A DNA stretch of 64,000 bases from Streptomyces sp. R33 (lineage in GTDB: Bacteria > Actinomycetota > Actinomycetes > Streptomycetales > Streptomycetaceae), in the NCBI RefSeq assembly GCF_041200175.1, contig NZ_CP165727.1, positions 1,860,001-1,924,000 of the forward strand, in the 5' to 3' direction. Shown here piece by piece: positions 32,939 to 41,555 of this stretch; position 1 is the stretch's first letter, and every line of letters starts with the position of its first letter. The notes beneath the pieces are model-generated. The model was not told where the DNA came from, searched no databases, and saw nothing but the letters and a program-made list of their open reading frames with translations. Both the position numbers and the translations under genes were made by a program.

Positions 32939-34252
32939 ATGACCGCCGCCGACAGTGCGCCGCGAACGGCCCGCGTCCTCACCGGCTACCGCCCCGAGGA
33001 CGGCTTCATGGCCGTGGAGCTGGACCCGCCTCCGGGCGAGTACGTATGGCACGACGAGCACGCCGAGCAGCAGGAGCAGCGCTACGGCCCGGGTGCGGGC
33101 TACCACCAGTGGCTGGCAGTGGACGCACGCGACGGCGCCGTATGGTTCGGCGACATCGACTGGCGGGCCCCGTCCGAAGACCTCGGCAGCCAGCTCCCCG
33201 GCCTCCCCCGCAGGGCACTCGGCGACGGGGCCGTCCCGGCCTCCGGAATAATGGTGCAGCTGCTCGGCCACCTGGCCCATGACGAACAGCGCGGCTGCTC
33301 CTGGCGCTTCTTCACCGCTGAGGAACTGCACGCGCTCGCCCTGCGCATACTCCCCGCCGTGCAGCGGCTCGTGGACTCCATCCACCGCATCGGACCGGGC
33401 GACGAACTGGAGTGGTCGGCCGAGGCCGCCACCGCCTGGGACGACATCGAGCAGGCCGCGACCCACACCTTCGATCCCTCCGGCGATCTCCGCTGGCCGA
33501 GGCTGCGCACGACACCGATCCCTGCCTGGCGTGTCGAGGTCGGCGCGTTCCTCGCCATGAACCCCGGTCTGTGCGATCCCTCCTGGGGCCTGGCCACGGA
33601 CGCGGAACTCGATGCCTACGCCGACTACAGTCCCGAGAGCGGCTATGGCGGTGTACCGGGGCGGATGTGCCGCGCCGCCGACCGGCAGATCGAGGACGGT
33701 TTCACTTTCTACGGCCACCGTGCCGCCCTGTACGCCTACCGCGCGCAGGCGTGCGGCGACCGTGTTCCGACAGACGCCCGCGTCTGGCTGGAGACGACAG
33801 AGGCGGGTCGGGGCACCTGGGAGGCGGCCAAGCCCCCCGGGGCCACCCTCGCCGACGTCCCCGACTGCGTGCTGGCGGCCTTGGCCGAAGGGTTCCAGAA
33901 CTCCGCGCACCAGGAGGGTCTGGTCCTGACGGGCCTGGACGCCCATCTGCGCCGGTTGCGCGCCGAGGAACGCTCCGCCATCGACCAGCAGCTCGTCCGC
34001 GAAGCCGAGGAAGTCGAACGCCTCGAGAACATGCTCAAGGACTTCCGCGCGGCACGGAACCGCACCGTGACACGGATCCTGGCCTGGTCCGATGGGCGCA
34101 GCGACGGGGAAATTGCCCGCCTGGCGTCCATGCCCGACGACTACGTCAGCGACTGGCGGGCCCGCCTGACCGACGAACAGACGGCGGCCACACCCGCAAC
34201 CCGTCGAGCGCCACGGCCGTCCGTAGACCGAGGCGACGGCCCGGGGCCTTGA
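32939..34252 (+). CDS. Hypothetical 437-aa protein
   Basis: Soluble, acidic, no signal peptide or membrane helix. Trp/Tyr-rich N-terminal half (GEYVWHDEHAEQQEQRYGPG, then YHQWLAVD; ELEWSAEAATAWDD) and a charged helical stretch near residues 345-385 (IDQQLVREAEEVERLENMLK) likely to be coiled coil. The C-terminus ends with HTH-like GRSDGEIARLASMPDDYVSD. GAGAGGAAA precedes the ATG. I do not recognise the family. Codon use is normal for the host. It lies alone in the accessory region. Confidence 0.7.
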   Translation: MTAADSAPRTARVLTGYRPEDGFMAVELDPPPGEYVWHDEHAEQQEQRYGPGAGYHQWLAVDARDGAVWFGDIDWRAPSEDLGSQLPGLPRRALGDGAVPASGIMVQLLGHLAHDEQRGCSWRFFTAEELHALALRILPAVQRLVDSIHRIGPGDELEWSAEAATAWDDIEQAATHTFDPSGDLRWPRLRTTPIPAWRVEVGAFLAMNPGLCDPSWGLATDAELDAYADYSPESGYGGVPGRMCRAADRQIEDGFTFYGHRAALYAYRAQACGDRVPTDARVWLETTEAGRGTWEAAKPPGATLADVPDCVLAALAEGFQNSAHQEGLVLTGLDAHLRRLRAEERSAIDQQLVREAEEVERLENMLKDFRAARNRTVTRILAWSDGRSDGEIARLASMPDDYVSDWRARLTDEQTAATPATRRAPRPSVDRGDGPGP

Positions 34253-34369
34253 GCTGGTGCCGCCGGCCCGCTGCGAGTACCGCTGCGCGGGGTAGGCGGA
34301 GCCGGACCTGGCCGCTGTACCGGCGAGACGACCGGAGACGGTGATCGTCGACGGCCTCGGGACCAAACG

Positions 34370-34549
34370 CTCGCGCAGGCAGGCCAGGTGGTTCGACAGC
34401 CGGGTCCGGGAGATGCCCAGCGCGTCGGCCAGCTCGGCGGGATGGGCCGGAGCCTGACACAGGGCGAGCAGGATGCGGCAGCGGATCGGGTCGGCGAGGG
34501 CGCGGCCGAACCGCGCCAGCACCTCGATGTCGGAGGCGATTGTCAGCAC
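34370..34549 (-). pseudogene. ArsR/CmtR-type repressor, N-terminal fragment
   Basis: From a GTG at 34549 the frame reads MLTIASDIEVLARFGRALAD, then PIRCRILLAL and GISRTRLSNHLACLR, the dimer helix and winged HTH of a metal-sensing ArsR/CmtR repressor. After LACLR the family sequence stops and the frame runs on without homology. Its upstream side abuts an integrase fragment at 34550, so both ends are lost. Probably inactive. Confidence 0.75.
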
Positions 34550-34949
34550 CTACGGGACGGTCCGCTTCGAGATCCCGATTCCCGTCGTGCCCGCCGCCGG
34601 CACCGCGGGCGTGCCTCTGACCGTGGTCTCCAAGACGCTGCGGCATTCCACCCTGTCGACGACCGCGAACATCTACAGCCACCTCACCCTGCAGGCAGCC
34701 CGCGAAGCCGTCGACACCATCGACCACACGCTGACCGGAGCCGAGAAGGCCAGCACGCGTGCAGACCGCCCGGCATGGTTGCGACCACCACGCGACCACA
34801 TCCAGCGCCTCCGCGAAGCCCTCCACTGGCTCCGGTTCCCCGTCCCGCCCGCGTACAGCATCATGGCGAACCAACCCCGAACCGGGTGTGCGACCACACT
34901 GCGACCACCATGGCTCCGGACGCACGAAAGGCCGTCCTCTCATGGATGA
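34550..34949 (+). pseudogene. Tyrosine-type integrase, C-terminal fragment
   Basis: In frame from about 34560 the protein reads PLTVVSKTLRHSTLSTTANI, then YSHLTLQAAREAVDTID: the last conserved box (LRHS) and the Tyr nucleophile (NIYSHL) of a phage or ICE integrase. The N-terminal two-thirds are absent. It points toward tRNA-Pro, 30 bp beyond its end, the usual position for an integrase next to its attachment site. Confidence 0.8.
34781..34908 (+). repeat. Paired GCGACCAC repeats (possible integrase arm sites)
   Basis: GCGACCAC occurs at 34781, 34792, 34890 and 34901. The copies form two pairs, each 11 bp apart (one helical turn), with the pairs 109 bp apart. They lie between the integrase active site and the tRNA. 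Such phased short repeats resemble arm-type binding sites of tyrosine integrases. Confidence 0.5.
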
Positions 34950-34960
34950 GAGAACGGCCT
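34929..34960 (-). terminator. Terminator after tRNA-Pro
   Basis: AGGCCGT (34929-34935) and ACGGCCT (34954-34960), with an inner CTCTCAT/ATGAGAG stem. It lies 18 bp beyond the tRNA 3' end. Related in sequence to the hairpin at 19170-19201. Confidence 0.8.
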
Positions 34961-34977
34961 CCGACCTGCTTAAAGCA

Positions 34978-35054
<77 letters not shown>

Positions 35055-35164
35055 ATGCCCGCTGACCTGGGGTTTCCCCTGGTTGAACGCGCAGGAGAAC
35101 AATACCGCACTTCGCGGGGTGGTCGCGCAGGTTTACCGGCGGCCCGGTCGCGCCGAGGAGCCGC

Positions 35165-35195
35165 TTGACCTCAACCTGACTTGAGGTTGCACGAT
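35165..35195 (+). promoter_or_regulatory. MerR/SoxR-type promoter of the split transketolase
   Basis: CCTCAACCTGACTTGAGG (35169-35186) has the same arms and 18-bp layout as the E. coli soxS SoxR box (CCTCAAGTTAACTTGAGG). It sits between -35 TTGACC (35165-35170) and a weak -10 CACGAT (35190-35195) with the long 19-bp spacer typical of MerR-activated promoters. Expected transcription start is about 35201-35202, at the ATG itself. Confidence 0.75.
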
Positions 35196-35201
35196 CGGTG
35201 C

Positions 35202-35903
35202 ATGACACAGGCAACCGCGGACACGGGGTTCCGCTACGAGGATCTGAGCCGGCTCATGGCGCTCATGACCGGGGCCGAGAAGCACGGGCCCGCCGCCACC
35301 TCCACCCTCGACGTGCTCTGGGTGCTCTACGACCGGGTGCTCCGCGTCGGGCCGGCGAGCGCCGAGGAGCCCGGGCGGGACCGGTTCCTGCTCTCCAAGG
35401 GGCACGGGCCGATGGCGTACTACGCCGTACTCGCCGCCAAGGGCTTCTTCCCGGTGGACTGGCTGAGCGGCTTCGGTGCGTACGAGTCCCCCCTGGGGCA
35501 CCACCCGGACCGCACCCTGATCCCCGGAGTGGAGATCGGCAGCGGCTCGCTGGGGCACGGGCTGCCGCTCGCCGTCGGCAGCACGCTCGGGCTGCGGGCA
35601 CAGGGGCTGGACGAGCCGGCGGTGTGGGTGCTGATCGGGGACGCCGAGCTCGACGAGGGCAGCAACCACGAGGCCCTCGCGTACGCCGGAGCGGCCGGGC
35701 TGGAGCAGCTGCACACCGTGGTGATCGACAACGATTCCGCGACCCACGGCTGGCGCGGCGGGATCGCCTCCCGCTTCGAGGCCGCCGGCTGGTCCGCGGT
35801 GACCGTCGACGGCCGGGACCACGCGGCGCTGCACGCCGCCTTCACCACACCGCATCCGGGCCGGCCGCACGCCGTCATCGCCCGGGTCGAGAAGAAGCAG
35901 TAG
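35202..35903 (+). CDS. Transketolase, N-terminal (TPP-binding) subunit
   Basis: A 233-aa half-transketolase. LLSKGHGPMAYYAVL (about residue 70), SLGHGLPLAVG, and the TPP motif GDAELDEGSNHEAL...DN (about 145-175) are all present. Split transketolases work as two-chain enzymes that transfer two-carbon ketol units in pentose-phosphate metabolism. There is no ribosome site; the ATG lies 7 bp after the -10, which implies a leaderless mRNA. The partner follows 12 bp after the stop. Confidence 0.9.
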   Translation: MTQATADTGFRYEDLSRLMALMTGAEKHGPAATSTLDVLWVLYDRVLRVGPASAEEPGRDRFLLSKGHGPMAYYAVLAAKGFFPVDWLSGFGAYESPLGHHPDRTLIPGVEIGSGSLGHGLPLAVGSTLGLRAQGLDEPAVWVLIGDAELDEGSNHEALAYAGAAGLEQLHTVVIDNDSATHGWRGGIASRFEAAGWSAVTVDGRDHAALHAAFTTPHPGRPHAVIARVEKKQ

Positions 35904-35915
35904 AAGGGGCCATTC

Positions 35916-36818
35916 GTGGACACCATGCGGGAGCGGTTCGTCTCCGTCACTTCGCGCGCGCTCGACGAGGATCCTCGGCTGGCGCTCGTGCTCGCCGAGA
36001 TCACCATGGACGGGTTCCGGCCCGACCGGCAGCGCCACCCGGAACGGGTGATCAACGTGGGGATCAGGGAGCAGCTGCTCATTGGAGTGGGCGGCGGGCT
36101 GGCCCTCACCGGGCTGCGGCCGATCATGCACACCTTCGCCAGCTTCCTGGTGGAACGGCCGTTCGAGCAGGTCAAGCTGGACTTCGGGCACCAGGGCACC
36201 GGTGGGGTCCTGGTCAGCGCGAGCGCCAGCTACGACTGGCCGGCCGGCGGGTTCACCCACATGGCGCCGGGGGACGTGGCCCTGCTGGACACCCTCGACG
36301 GCTGGACCGTCCACGTGCCGGGGCACCCGGACGAGGCCGAGGCGCTGCTGCGCCACGCGTACGCCGCCGGGGACGACAAGGTGTACGTCCGGCTCTCCCA
36401 GCAGTCGAACGCCGCCCCGCGCCCGGTGGACGGCCTGCGGCTGCGGACCGTACGGGAGGGCAGTGCCGAGGCCGGTGTCGTCGTCGCGGTCGGCCCGCTG
36501 CTGGACAACGTCCTCGCCGCGACGGCGGGCCTGGACGTGACCGTGCTGTACGCCACCACCGTGCGGCCCTTCGACGACGCGGCCCTGCGCGAGGCCGTCG
36601 GCCGCGCCACGACCGACGTCGTCCTCGTCGAGCCGTACCTGGCGGGCACTTCTACCGCAGCCGCGGCCCAGGCCCTCTCGGACGTCCCGCACCGGGTCCT
36701 CGGCCTCGGCGTCGGCCGCGCCGAGCTCCGCCGCTACGGCACGCTCGAGGAGCACACCGCCGCGCACGGCCTGGATCCGCACTCCCTCCGCGAGCGGATC
36801 AGCGCCTTCCTCCGGTGA
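35916..36818 (+). CDS. Transketolase, C-terminal subunit
   Basis: A 300-aa protein with the pyrimidine-binding domain (VINVGIREQLLIGVGGGLAL, whose Glu activates TPP; PIMHTFASFLVERPFEQVK) and the transketolase C-terminal domain (RPFDDAALREAVGRATTDVV). GTG start at 35916 with GAAGGGG upstream, so unlike its partner it uses a normal ribosome site. It completes the split enzyme. A DXS-like role is less likely because of the short domains. Confidence 0.9.
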   Translation: MDTMRERFVSVTSRALDEDPRLALVLAEITMDGFRPDRQRHPERVINVGIREQLLIGVGGGLALTGLRPIMHTFASFLVERPFEQVKLDFGHQGTGGVLVSASASYDWPAGGFTHMAPGDVALLDTLDGWTVHVPGHPDEAEALLRHAYAAGDDKVYVRLSQQSNAAPRPVDGLRLRTVREGSAEAGVVVAVGPLLDNVLAATAGLDVTVLYATTVRPFDDAALREAVGRATTDVVLVEPYLAGTSTAAAAQALSDVPHRVLGLGVGRAELRRYGTLEEHTAAHGLDPHSLRERISAFLR

Positions 36819-36837
36819 GGCCCCCGGCAGTCCCGCG

Positions 36838-37194
36838 TCAGTCCACCGCCAGTTCCGGGTGGGCCGCGGCCAGGCGTCGGGGGGCCGCCTGGAGCCAGGA
36901 GTCGACCAGGATCGCGCGCAGCTCGGCGGCGCCCTCCACCGCTGCCAGGCGGACGCGGAGCCAGGCGTAGTTGTCGTCGTGGCCCTCCCGGAGGAAGAAC
37001 TTCTCCGGCTCGGCGGCGATCAGCTCCGCGCGGTCCTCCTTCGGGCACTTCACCCCGATCGAGGTGTCGTCCTCGCCGAGGGCGGCGAATATCCTGCCGC
37101 CCACCCGGAAGGTGGGCATGCCCCAGGCGAGCTTCTCGCTGCTGTCGGGGAGCGACAGCGCGGTGGTACGGACGTCCTCCGCGGTCACGGACAT
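36838..37194 (-). CDS. MmcQ/YjbR-family protein
   Basis: A 118-aa protein with the family signature: SLPDSSEKLAWGMPTFRVGG, DDTSIGVKC, and HDDNYAWLRVRL. YjbR-like proteins have a double-wing fold; the function is unknown. GAGGAG precedes the ATG at 37194. Converges on the transketolase genes with a 19-bp gap. Confidence 0.85.
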   Translation of the reverse strand: MSVTAEDVRTTALSLPDSSEKLAWGMPTFRVGGRIFAALGEDDTSIGVKCPKEDRAELIAAEPEKFFLREGHDDNYAWLRVRLAAVEGAAELRAILVDSWLQAAPRRLAAAHPELAVD

Positions 37195-37231
37195 CCCTGG
37201 ACTCCTCTCCGGCCACCGGTCCGGCCCCCGG

Positions 37232-37279
<48 letters not shown>

Positions 37280-37330
37280 GTCGTCGACCGTAGCGCCCGC
37301 CACTGACAGCCGCCCCGGGCCGCAGGATCC

Positions 37331-37882
37331 CTACCCCGCCCGCAGGCCGTCCTCGCGTGTGTGGATGATCTCCAGCAGCTCGGCCGCCAGCGACTTGGCG
37401 GTCGCCAGACCCGCCGTCCCCCACCTGCGCGGCTCCAGGTCAACGGCGCACACCGTGCCCAGGACGATCCCCTGCCGGTCCGTCAGCGGCGCACCCAGAT
37501 AGGAGCGCACCCCGCTCTCGTCCACGACCGCGTTGCCCGCGAAGCGCGCGAAGTCCCGTACGTCCTCCAGGGCCAGCGCCCGGCGCCGCACCACCACATG
37601 CGGGCAGTACCCGTGGTCCCGGGGCAGCACCCGCGCCGGGTACCCGCTCGCGGGGGCGTCCGGAGCGTGGTGCAGACCGGCGAAGAACTGCCGTTCCTCC
37701 CCGATGAAGTTGACCCCCGCGTACGGGGCCTGCAGTACGTCGGCGATCTGCCGGGCGAAGGCGTCGAGCTCCGTGTCCGCCCGTTCCCCCAGGCCCAGTT
37801 CGCGCAGCCGGACGGTGCGGACGGGCGCCTCCCGGTCCACCGGCGTGAGCAGCAGGTGTCCGGTCGACTCGTAGTACGTCAT
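37331..37882 (-). CDS. GAF-domain protein of the conservon
   Basis: A 183-aa protein, mostly one GAF domain (residues about 35-170: FARQIADVLQAPYAGVNFIG; VRSYLGAPLTDRQGIVLGTV, then CAVD). The start overlaps the GTPase stop (ATGA), so it belongs to the conservon operon. In the conservons I know, a P450 sometimes takes this fifth place. The ligand is unknown; a redox or small-molecule sensing role is inferred. Two Cys are visible, in HGYCPH and TVCAVD. Confidence 0.85.
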   Translation of the reverse strand: MTYYESTGHLLLTPVDREAPVRTVRLRELGLGERADTELDAFARQIADVLQAPYAGVNFIGEERQFFAGLHHAPDAPASGYPARVLPRDHGYCPHVVVRRRALALEDVRDFARFAGNAVVDESGVRSYLGAPLTDRQGIVLGTVCAVDLEPRRWGTAGLATAKSLAAELLEIIHTREDGLRAG

Positions 37883-38523
37883 CGCGGGTTCCCCCCATCC
37901 CAAGAATTCGCTGAAATCGCTGACTTGGCCGACCTGTCGGTCGCCGCCGTGAAGAGCAGGTGGTGGACCAGCGCGGCCAGGGTCCCCGTCCCGGAGCTCG
38001 GCAGCCGCGCGTCGCACCGTACGACGGGCACGTCGGGCCCGAGCCCCACCGCCTCGCGGACCTCGTCGGCGGTGTAGCGGTGGCCTTCGTCGAACTCGTT
38101 GACGGCGACGATGAACCCGATGCCGCGCCGCTCGAAGAAGTCCACGGCCGCGAAGCAGTCGGCGAGCCGGCGGGTGTCCGCGAGCACCACCGCCCCGAGC
38201 GCGCCCGCGCACAGCTCCTCCCACAGGAACCAGAAGCGCTGCTGCCCGGGCGTACCGAAGAGGTACAGCACGTGCCGCTCGTCCAGTGTGATCCGGCCGA
38301 AGTCGAGCGCGACGGTCGTCGTCGTCTTCGCCTCGATCCCGTCGAGCGGGTCGGGGCCCTCGCTCAGCCCGCTGAGCAGTTCCTCCGTGCACAGCGGTTC
38401 GATCTCGCTCACCGCGCCCACGAAGGTCGTCTTGCCCGCCCCGAACCCGCCCGCGACCAGGATCTTCAGCGTCGCGGGCAGGACGGGCGCGGGACGGGTG
38501 TCACAGTCTTCGGCGTAGGCCAT
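37879..38523 (-). CDS. cvnD: Conservon small GTPase (CvnD)
   Basis: A 214-aa Ras-like GTPase of the bacterial conservon type. P-loop GGFGAGKTT (about residues 25-33), switch II LFGTPGQQRF, and NEFD in place of NKxD. Conservon GTPases associate with CvnA-C at the membrane and act in developmental and antibiotic control in Streptomyces. Overlaps cvnC upstream by 23 bp and the GAF gene downstream by 4 bp. Confidence 0.93.
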   Translation of the reverse strand: MAYAEDCDTRPAPVLPATLKILVAGGFGAGKTTFVGAVSEIEPLCTEELLSGLSEGPDPLDGIEAKTTTTVALDFGRITLDERHVLYLFGTPGQQRFWFLWEELCAGALGAVVLADTRRLADCFAAVDFFERRGIGFIVAVNEFDEGHRYTADEVREAVGLGPDVPVVRCDARLPSSGTGTLAALVHHLLFTAATDRSAKSAISANSWDGGNPR

Positions 38524-38920
38524 CGAGCACCGCCCGGAGCAGGTTCTGGTCGTCGGCGGCGAGGTATCCGCCGCCAGGGAACCGCGGCGCCTGCGCCGTG
38601 ACGGCCCCGTATTCCATCAGGTCGGACAACAGCACCTTCACCACCACCGCCGGCAGCCGCAGCTGTCCGGCCACCTCGGCGACGGTGACGGCCGCGGAGC
38701 CCGCGCAAAGGCGCAGCGCCAGGGTGTGCTCCGTGCCGAGGGGGCCGCGCGGGCGCACCCCCGTCGCGGTCACCAGGGACAGCAGGTCGAGTGCGACGGC
38801 GGAGCGGGTCCGTCCGCCGCTGGCCGTGTACGGGCGCATCACCCGGCCCGCCGAGTCGTCGAGCCAGGGCGTGTCGCGCGGGGCCCCCATGCCGTACGCG
38901 GCGCGGGCGGCGCGCATCAC
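38501..38920 (-). CDS. cvnC: Conservon DUF742 protein (CvnC)
   Basis: A 139-aa protein with the DUF742 pattern VMRPYTASGGRTRSAVALDL, then a winged-helix-like region LRLPAVVVKVLLSDLMEYG. Function unproven; a regulatory partner of CvnA/B. GTG at 38920 overlaps the cvnB stop (GTGA), and an ATG follows directly. Confidence 0.92.
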   Translation of the reverse strand: MMRAARAAYGMGAPRDTPWLDDSAGRVMRPYTASGGRTRSAVALDLLSLVTATGVRPRGPLGTEHTLALRLCAGSAAVTVAEVAGQLRLPAVVVKVLLSDLMEYGAVTAQAPRFPGGGYLAADDQNLLRAVLDGLRRRL

Positions 38921-39384
38921 TCCGGGTCGCCGGCGGGCCGCCGCGGCGGGACCGCCAGGTACGGCCGGACGCTCTTGACCAGCATCGCCATCTCGTAGCC
39001 GAGCACTCCCGCGTCGGCCTCCCGGTCGGCCAGGACCGCCAGGCAGGTGCCGGCCCCGGCGGCCGACACGAACACGAGCGCGGTGTCGAGCTCGACCACG
39101 ACCTGCCGGACCTCCGCGCCGTCCCCGAACCGGGATCCGGCGCTCCGCCCGAGCGAGTACAGCCCGGACGCCAGTGCCGCCAGGTGGTCGGCGCTGTCGT
39201 TGTCGAGGCCGTGGACGCAGGTGACGAGGCCGTCCGCGGTGAGGAGCACCGCGCTGCGCGTGTACGGGACCCGCTGGACCAGGCCGCTGAGCAGCCAGTC
39301 GAGATCCGAGAGCCGGCTGGTCTTCGTCGCCGCTTCGCCGCCCATGGTGGTGCGCTCCTTGCCGAGGTGAGAGGTCGGGGTCAT
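38917..39384 (-). CDS. cvnB: Conservon roadblock/LC7 protein (CvnB)
   Basis: A 155-aa roadblock/LC7 protein (LDWLLSGLVQRVPYTRSAVL, then GLDNDSADHLAALASGLYSL), the MglB-like element that binds the GTPase. The ATG at 39384 overlaps the cvnA stop (ATGA). The open frame runs far upstream antisense-like through cvnA, but that is not coding. Confidence 0.93.
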   Translation of the reverse strand: MTPTSHLGKERTTMGGEAATKTSRLSDLDWLLSGLVQRVPYTRSAVLLTADGLVTCVHGLDNDSADHLAALASGLYSLGRSAGSRFGDGAEVRQVVVELDTALVFVSAAGAGTCLAVLADREADAGVLGYEMAMLVKSVRPYLAVPPRRPAGDPE

Positions 39385-41303
39385 GGCTGGTTCTCCGACC
39401 GGGCGAGGCCGAAGCCCCGTTGGAAGGCGGCCATCAGACCCGGGTCGTGCACGGGTTGTTCGGGTGGGTCGGCCCGCCGCGGGGCGGGTGCGTCCCGCAG
39501 CTGCGGGGCTAGGTGGTGCTGGGCCCGGCGGCGGGGCAGGGGCGGCCGGTCCGGGTCCGCCCGGGCGGCCGGTACGGACACCGTCACGGGCACGGGCACG
39601 GGCGACGGGACCACGGGGGCGGGGGCCGGGACCGGTGCCGGGACGGGTCCTTGGACCGGTGCCGGGACGGGTCCTTGGACCGGTGCCCGGACCCGTGCCG
39701 GCGGCGCCAGACCCAGGTCCAGGCCCAGGGTCGTCTCTGCGGCCGGAGTCTCCCCCGGCTCCCAGCGCTCCGTCTCCTGCCGCACCGTCCCGGGCCGCGA
39801 ACGCGTGTCCGGGCGCGGCGCGGGCGGAGCCGCCCACGTCGGTGCGGCCTGCGGGGGCCGGGCGGCAGCCGGCTCGGGCGCCCGCCCGGGCTGCGGCTGC
39901 GGCTCCCGTCGCGGGGCCGGCTCGCGTCGCGGCTGCCGTGCCGGCTCGAGCCCCGGCTCCGGTTCCGGTTCCGGGGGCGCCTGCCGCTCCGGCTTCGGCT
40001 GTGGCACGGCCACCCGTACGGGCTCCAGCGGGGGCATGCCGCCCCCTTCCCCGGTCCCCCACGAGGTGGCACGGGAGCCGCCGAGCGCGTCGGCGGCGCT
40101 GGGCGCCTCCGCCCCCAGCAGTTCCTGGGGCAGCACGAGCACGGCGAGCACGCCGCCGTAGATGTTGGACTTGAGCTCGACGGCGATCCCGTGCCGGCGG
40201 GCCAGCGCCGAGACCACGAACAGGCCGATCCGCCCGTCCGCCAGCAGGTGCCGGACGCTGATCTGGTCGGGGTCGACGAGCAGCGCGTTCATCCGGTGCT
40301 GCTCCGCGGCCGGCATGCCCAGCCCGCGGTCCTCGACCTCGACGGCGATGCCCGCGGTGACCCGCTCGGCGCGCACCACCACGTCGGTGTCGGGGGCGGA
40401 GAACACGGTGGCGTTCTCGACGAGTTCGGCCAGCAGGTGCACGACGTCGGCGACGGCGTGGCCGCGTACGGTGCCGCCCGCCGGGGGCACCACCTTGACC
40501 CGCGTGTACTGCTCGACCTCCGCGACGGAGGAGCGCAGCACCTCGCTCAGGTCGATGGGCCGGGTCCACTGGCGCCGGGAGGCGGCGCCGCCGAGCACGG
40601 CCAGGTTCTCCGCGTGGCGGCGGATCCGGGTGGCGAGGTGGTCCACGTGGAAGAGCTCCCTGAGGAGGTCGGGGTCCTCGACCGTGTCCTCGAGCTCGTC
40701 GAGCAGCGAGATCTCCCGGTGCACGAGCGACTGCAGCCGGCGCGCGAGGTTGACGAAGACCTCGACCTTGCGGTCGCTGTCGGACGGCGCGGCCGGGCCG
40801 GCCAGCCGTACGAGGGTCGTGTGCGCCTGTTCTCGGGCGCCCCGCAGCTCCTGGGAGAGCAGCCAGAACTCGTCCACCCGGGCCGGGTCGCTGCCGGGCG
40901 GCGGTCCCGTCGGGCCGCCGCGGACCTGGCGGACCGGCGGCTCGCCCCGCTCCAGCCGCTCGGCGGCGGTCCGCAGCTCCTGGCGGCCGCGCACGCTGGA
41001 GCGGCGCAGGGCCTCGCAGCGGTCCCGGACGGCCTTGGCGGAGCGCTGGGCCCCGAGCAGGGCGGCGGCCAGCGCGCCGACGACGAGCAGGGCGCAGCCG
41101 GCCAGGACCGGCCACAGCCGGGCGTCCCGCTCCCCCGCGCCCCCGCCGAGCTGCAGCGTGAAGATCACCGCGGCGGCTCCGCTGAGCGCTGCGGCGAGCG
41201 TCGGCAGCAGGGCAGCGCGGACCAGCTGGGGGCGTATCTGCCGGCCGGGACCGGTGACGGCGTATCTCGACGGGGCGTGGCGGGCGGCGCGGAGTCCGGA
41301 CAT
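39381..41303 (-). CDS. cvnA: Conservon sensor histidine kinase-like protein (CvnA)
   Basis: A 640-aa protein. Two transmembrane helices near the N-terminus (residues about 28-50 and 65-85), a coiled-coil or dimerisation region (VNLARRLQSLVHREISLLDE), and an HATPase domain with LAELVENATVFSAP (N-box) and EDRGLGMP (G1). About 210 C-terminal residues are Pro/Ala/Arg-rich and probably disordered, with an internal 8-residue repeat (APVQGPVP). Heads the operon. Confidence 0.92.
   Translation of the reverse strand: MSGLRAARHAPSRYAVTGPGRQIRPQLVRAALLPTLAAALSGAAAVIFTLQLGGGAGERDARLWPVLAGCALLVVGALAAALLGAQRSAKAVRDRCEALRRSSVRGRQELRTAAERLERGEPPVRQVRGGPTGPPPGSDPARVDEFWLLSQELRGAREQAHTTLVRLAGPAAPSDSDRKVEVFVNLARRLQSLVHREISLLDELEDTVEDPDLLRELFHVDHLATRIRRHAENLAVLGGAASRRQWTRPIDLSEVLRSSVAEVEQYTRVKVVPPAGGTVRGHAVADVVHLLAELVENATVFSAPDTDVVVRAERVTAGIAVEVEDRGLGMPAAEQHRMNALLVDPDQISVRHLLADGRIGLFVVSALARRHGIAVELKSNIYGGVLAVLVLPQELLGAEAPSAADALGGSRATSWGTGEGGGMPPLEPVRVAVPQPKPERQAPPEPEPEPGLEPARQPRREPAPRREPQPQPGRAPEPAAARPPQAAPTWAAPPAPRPDTRSRPGTVRQETERWEPGETPAAETTLGLDLGLAPPARVRAPVQGPVPAPVQGPVPAPVPAPAPVVPSPVPVPVTVSVPAARADPDRPPLPRRRAQHHLAPQLRDAPAPRRADPPEQPVHDPGLMAAFQRGFGLARSENQP
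39631..39693 (-). repeat. 24-bp in-frame tandem repeat in cvnA
   Basis: Two perfect copies of ACCGGTGCCGGGACGGG followed by TCCTTGG (39631-39654 and 39655-39678), plus a partial third. They encode the APVQGPVP repeats in the disordered tail of CvnA. Confidence 0.8.
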
Positions 41304-41555
41304 CGGCGTCCTCTACGTGGGGCCCGGGCCCCACGGGGTTCCGGGGCCCGGCGTTGATCACCGGATACCCACGCTAGACCGCACGATCCCGCCCCTGACA
41401 GCCAGTTGGGGAACTTGACCGGCCTGCTTCCCGCTCCCGATGGAGCGCTCGTACGACAGCCCGAATCCGCCGGGGGCGCACGTTCCCGACCACCGCCTGC
41501 GACGCACCACCCCGCTGTCCTCCGCGACGGCCGTGCCACCGCTCGATGTGGTTCG

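Noticed and set aside
32849..34549. A long minus-strand reading frame starting with the ArsR fragment and running antisense through the 437-aa gene
   Set aside because: Homology stops after LACLR. The rest is a GC-rich antisense shadow with no ribosome site or family match, while the plus-strand gene has proper codon bias.
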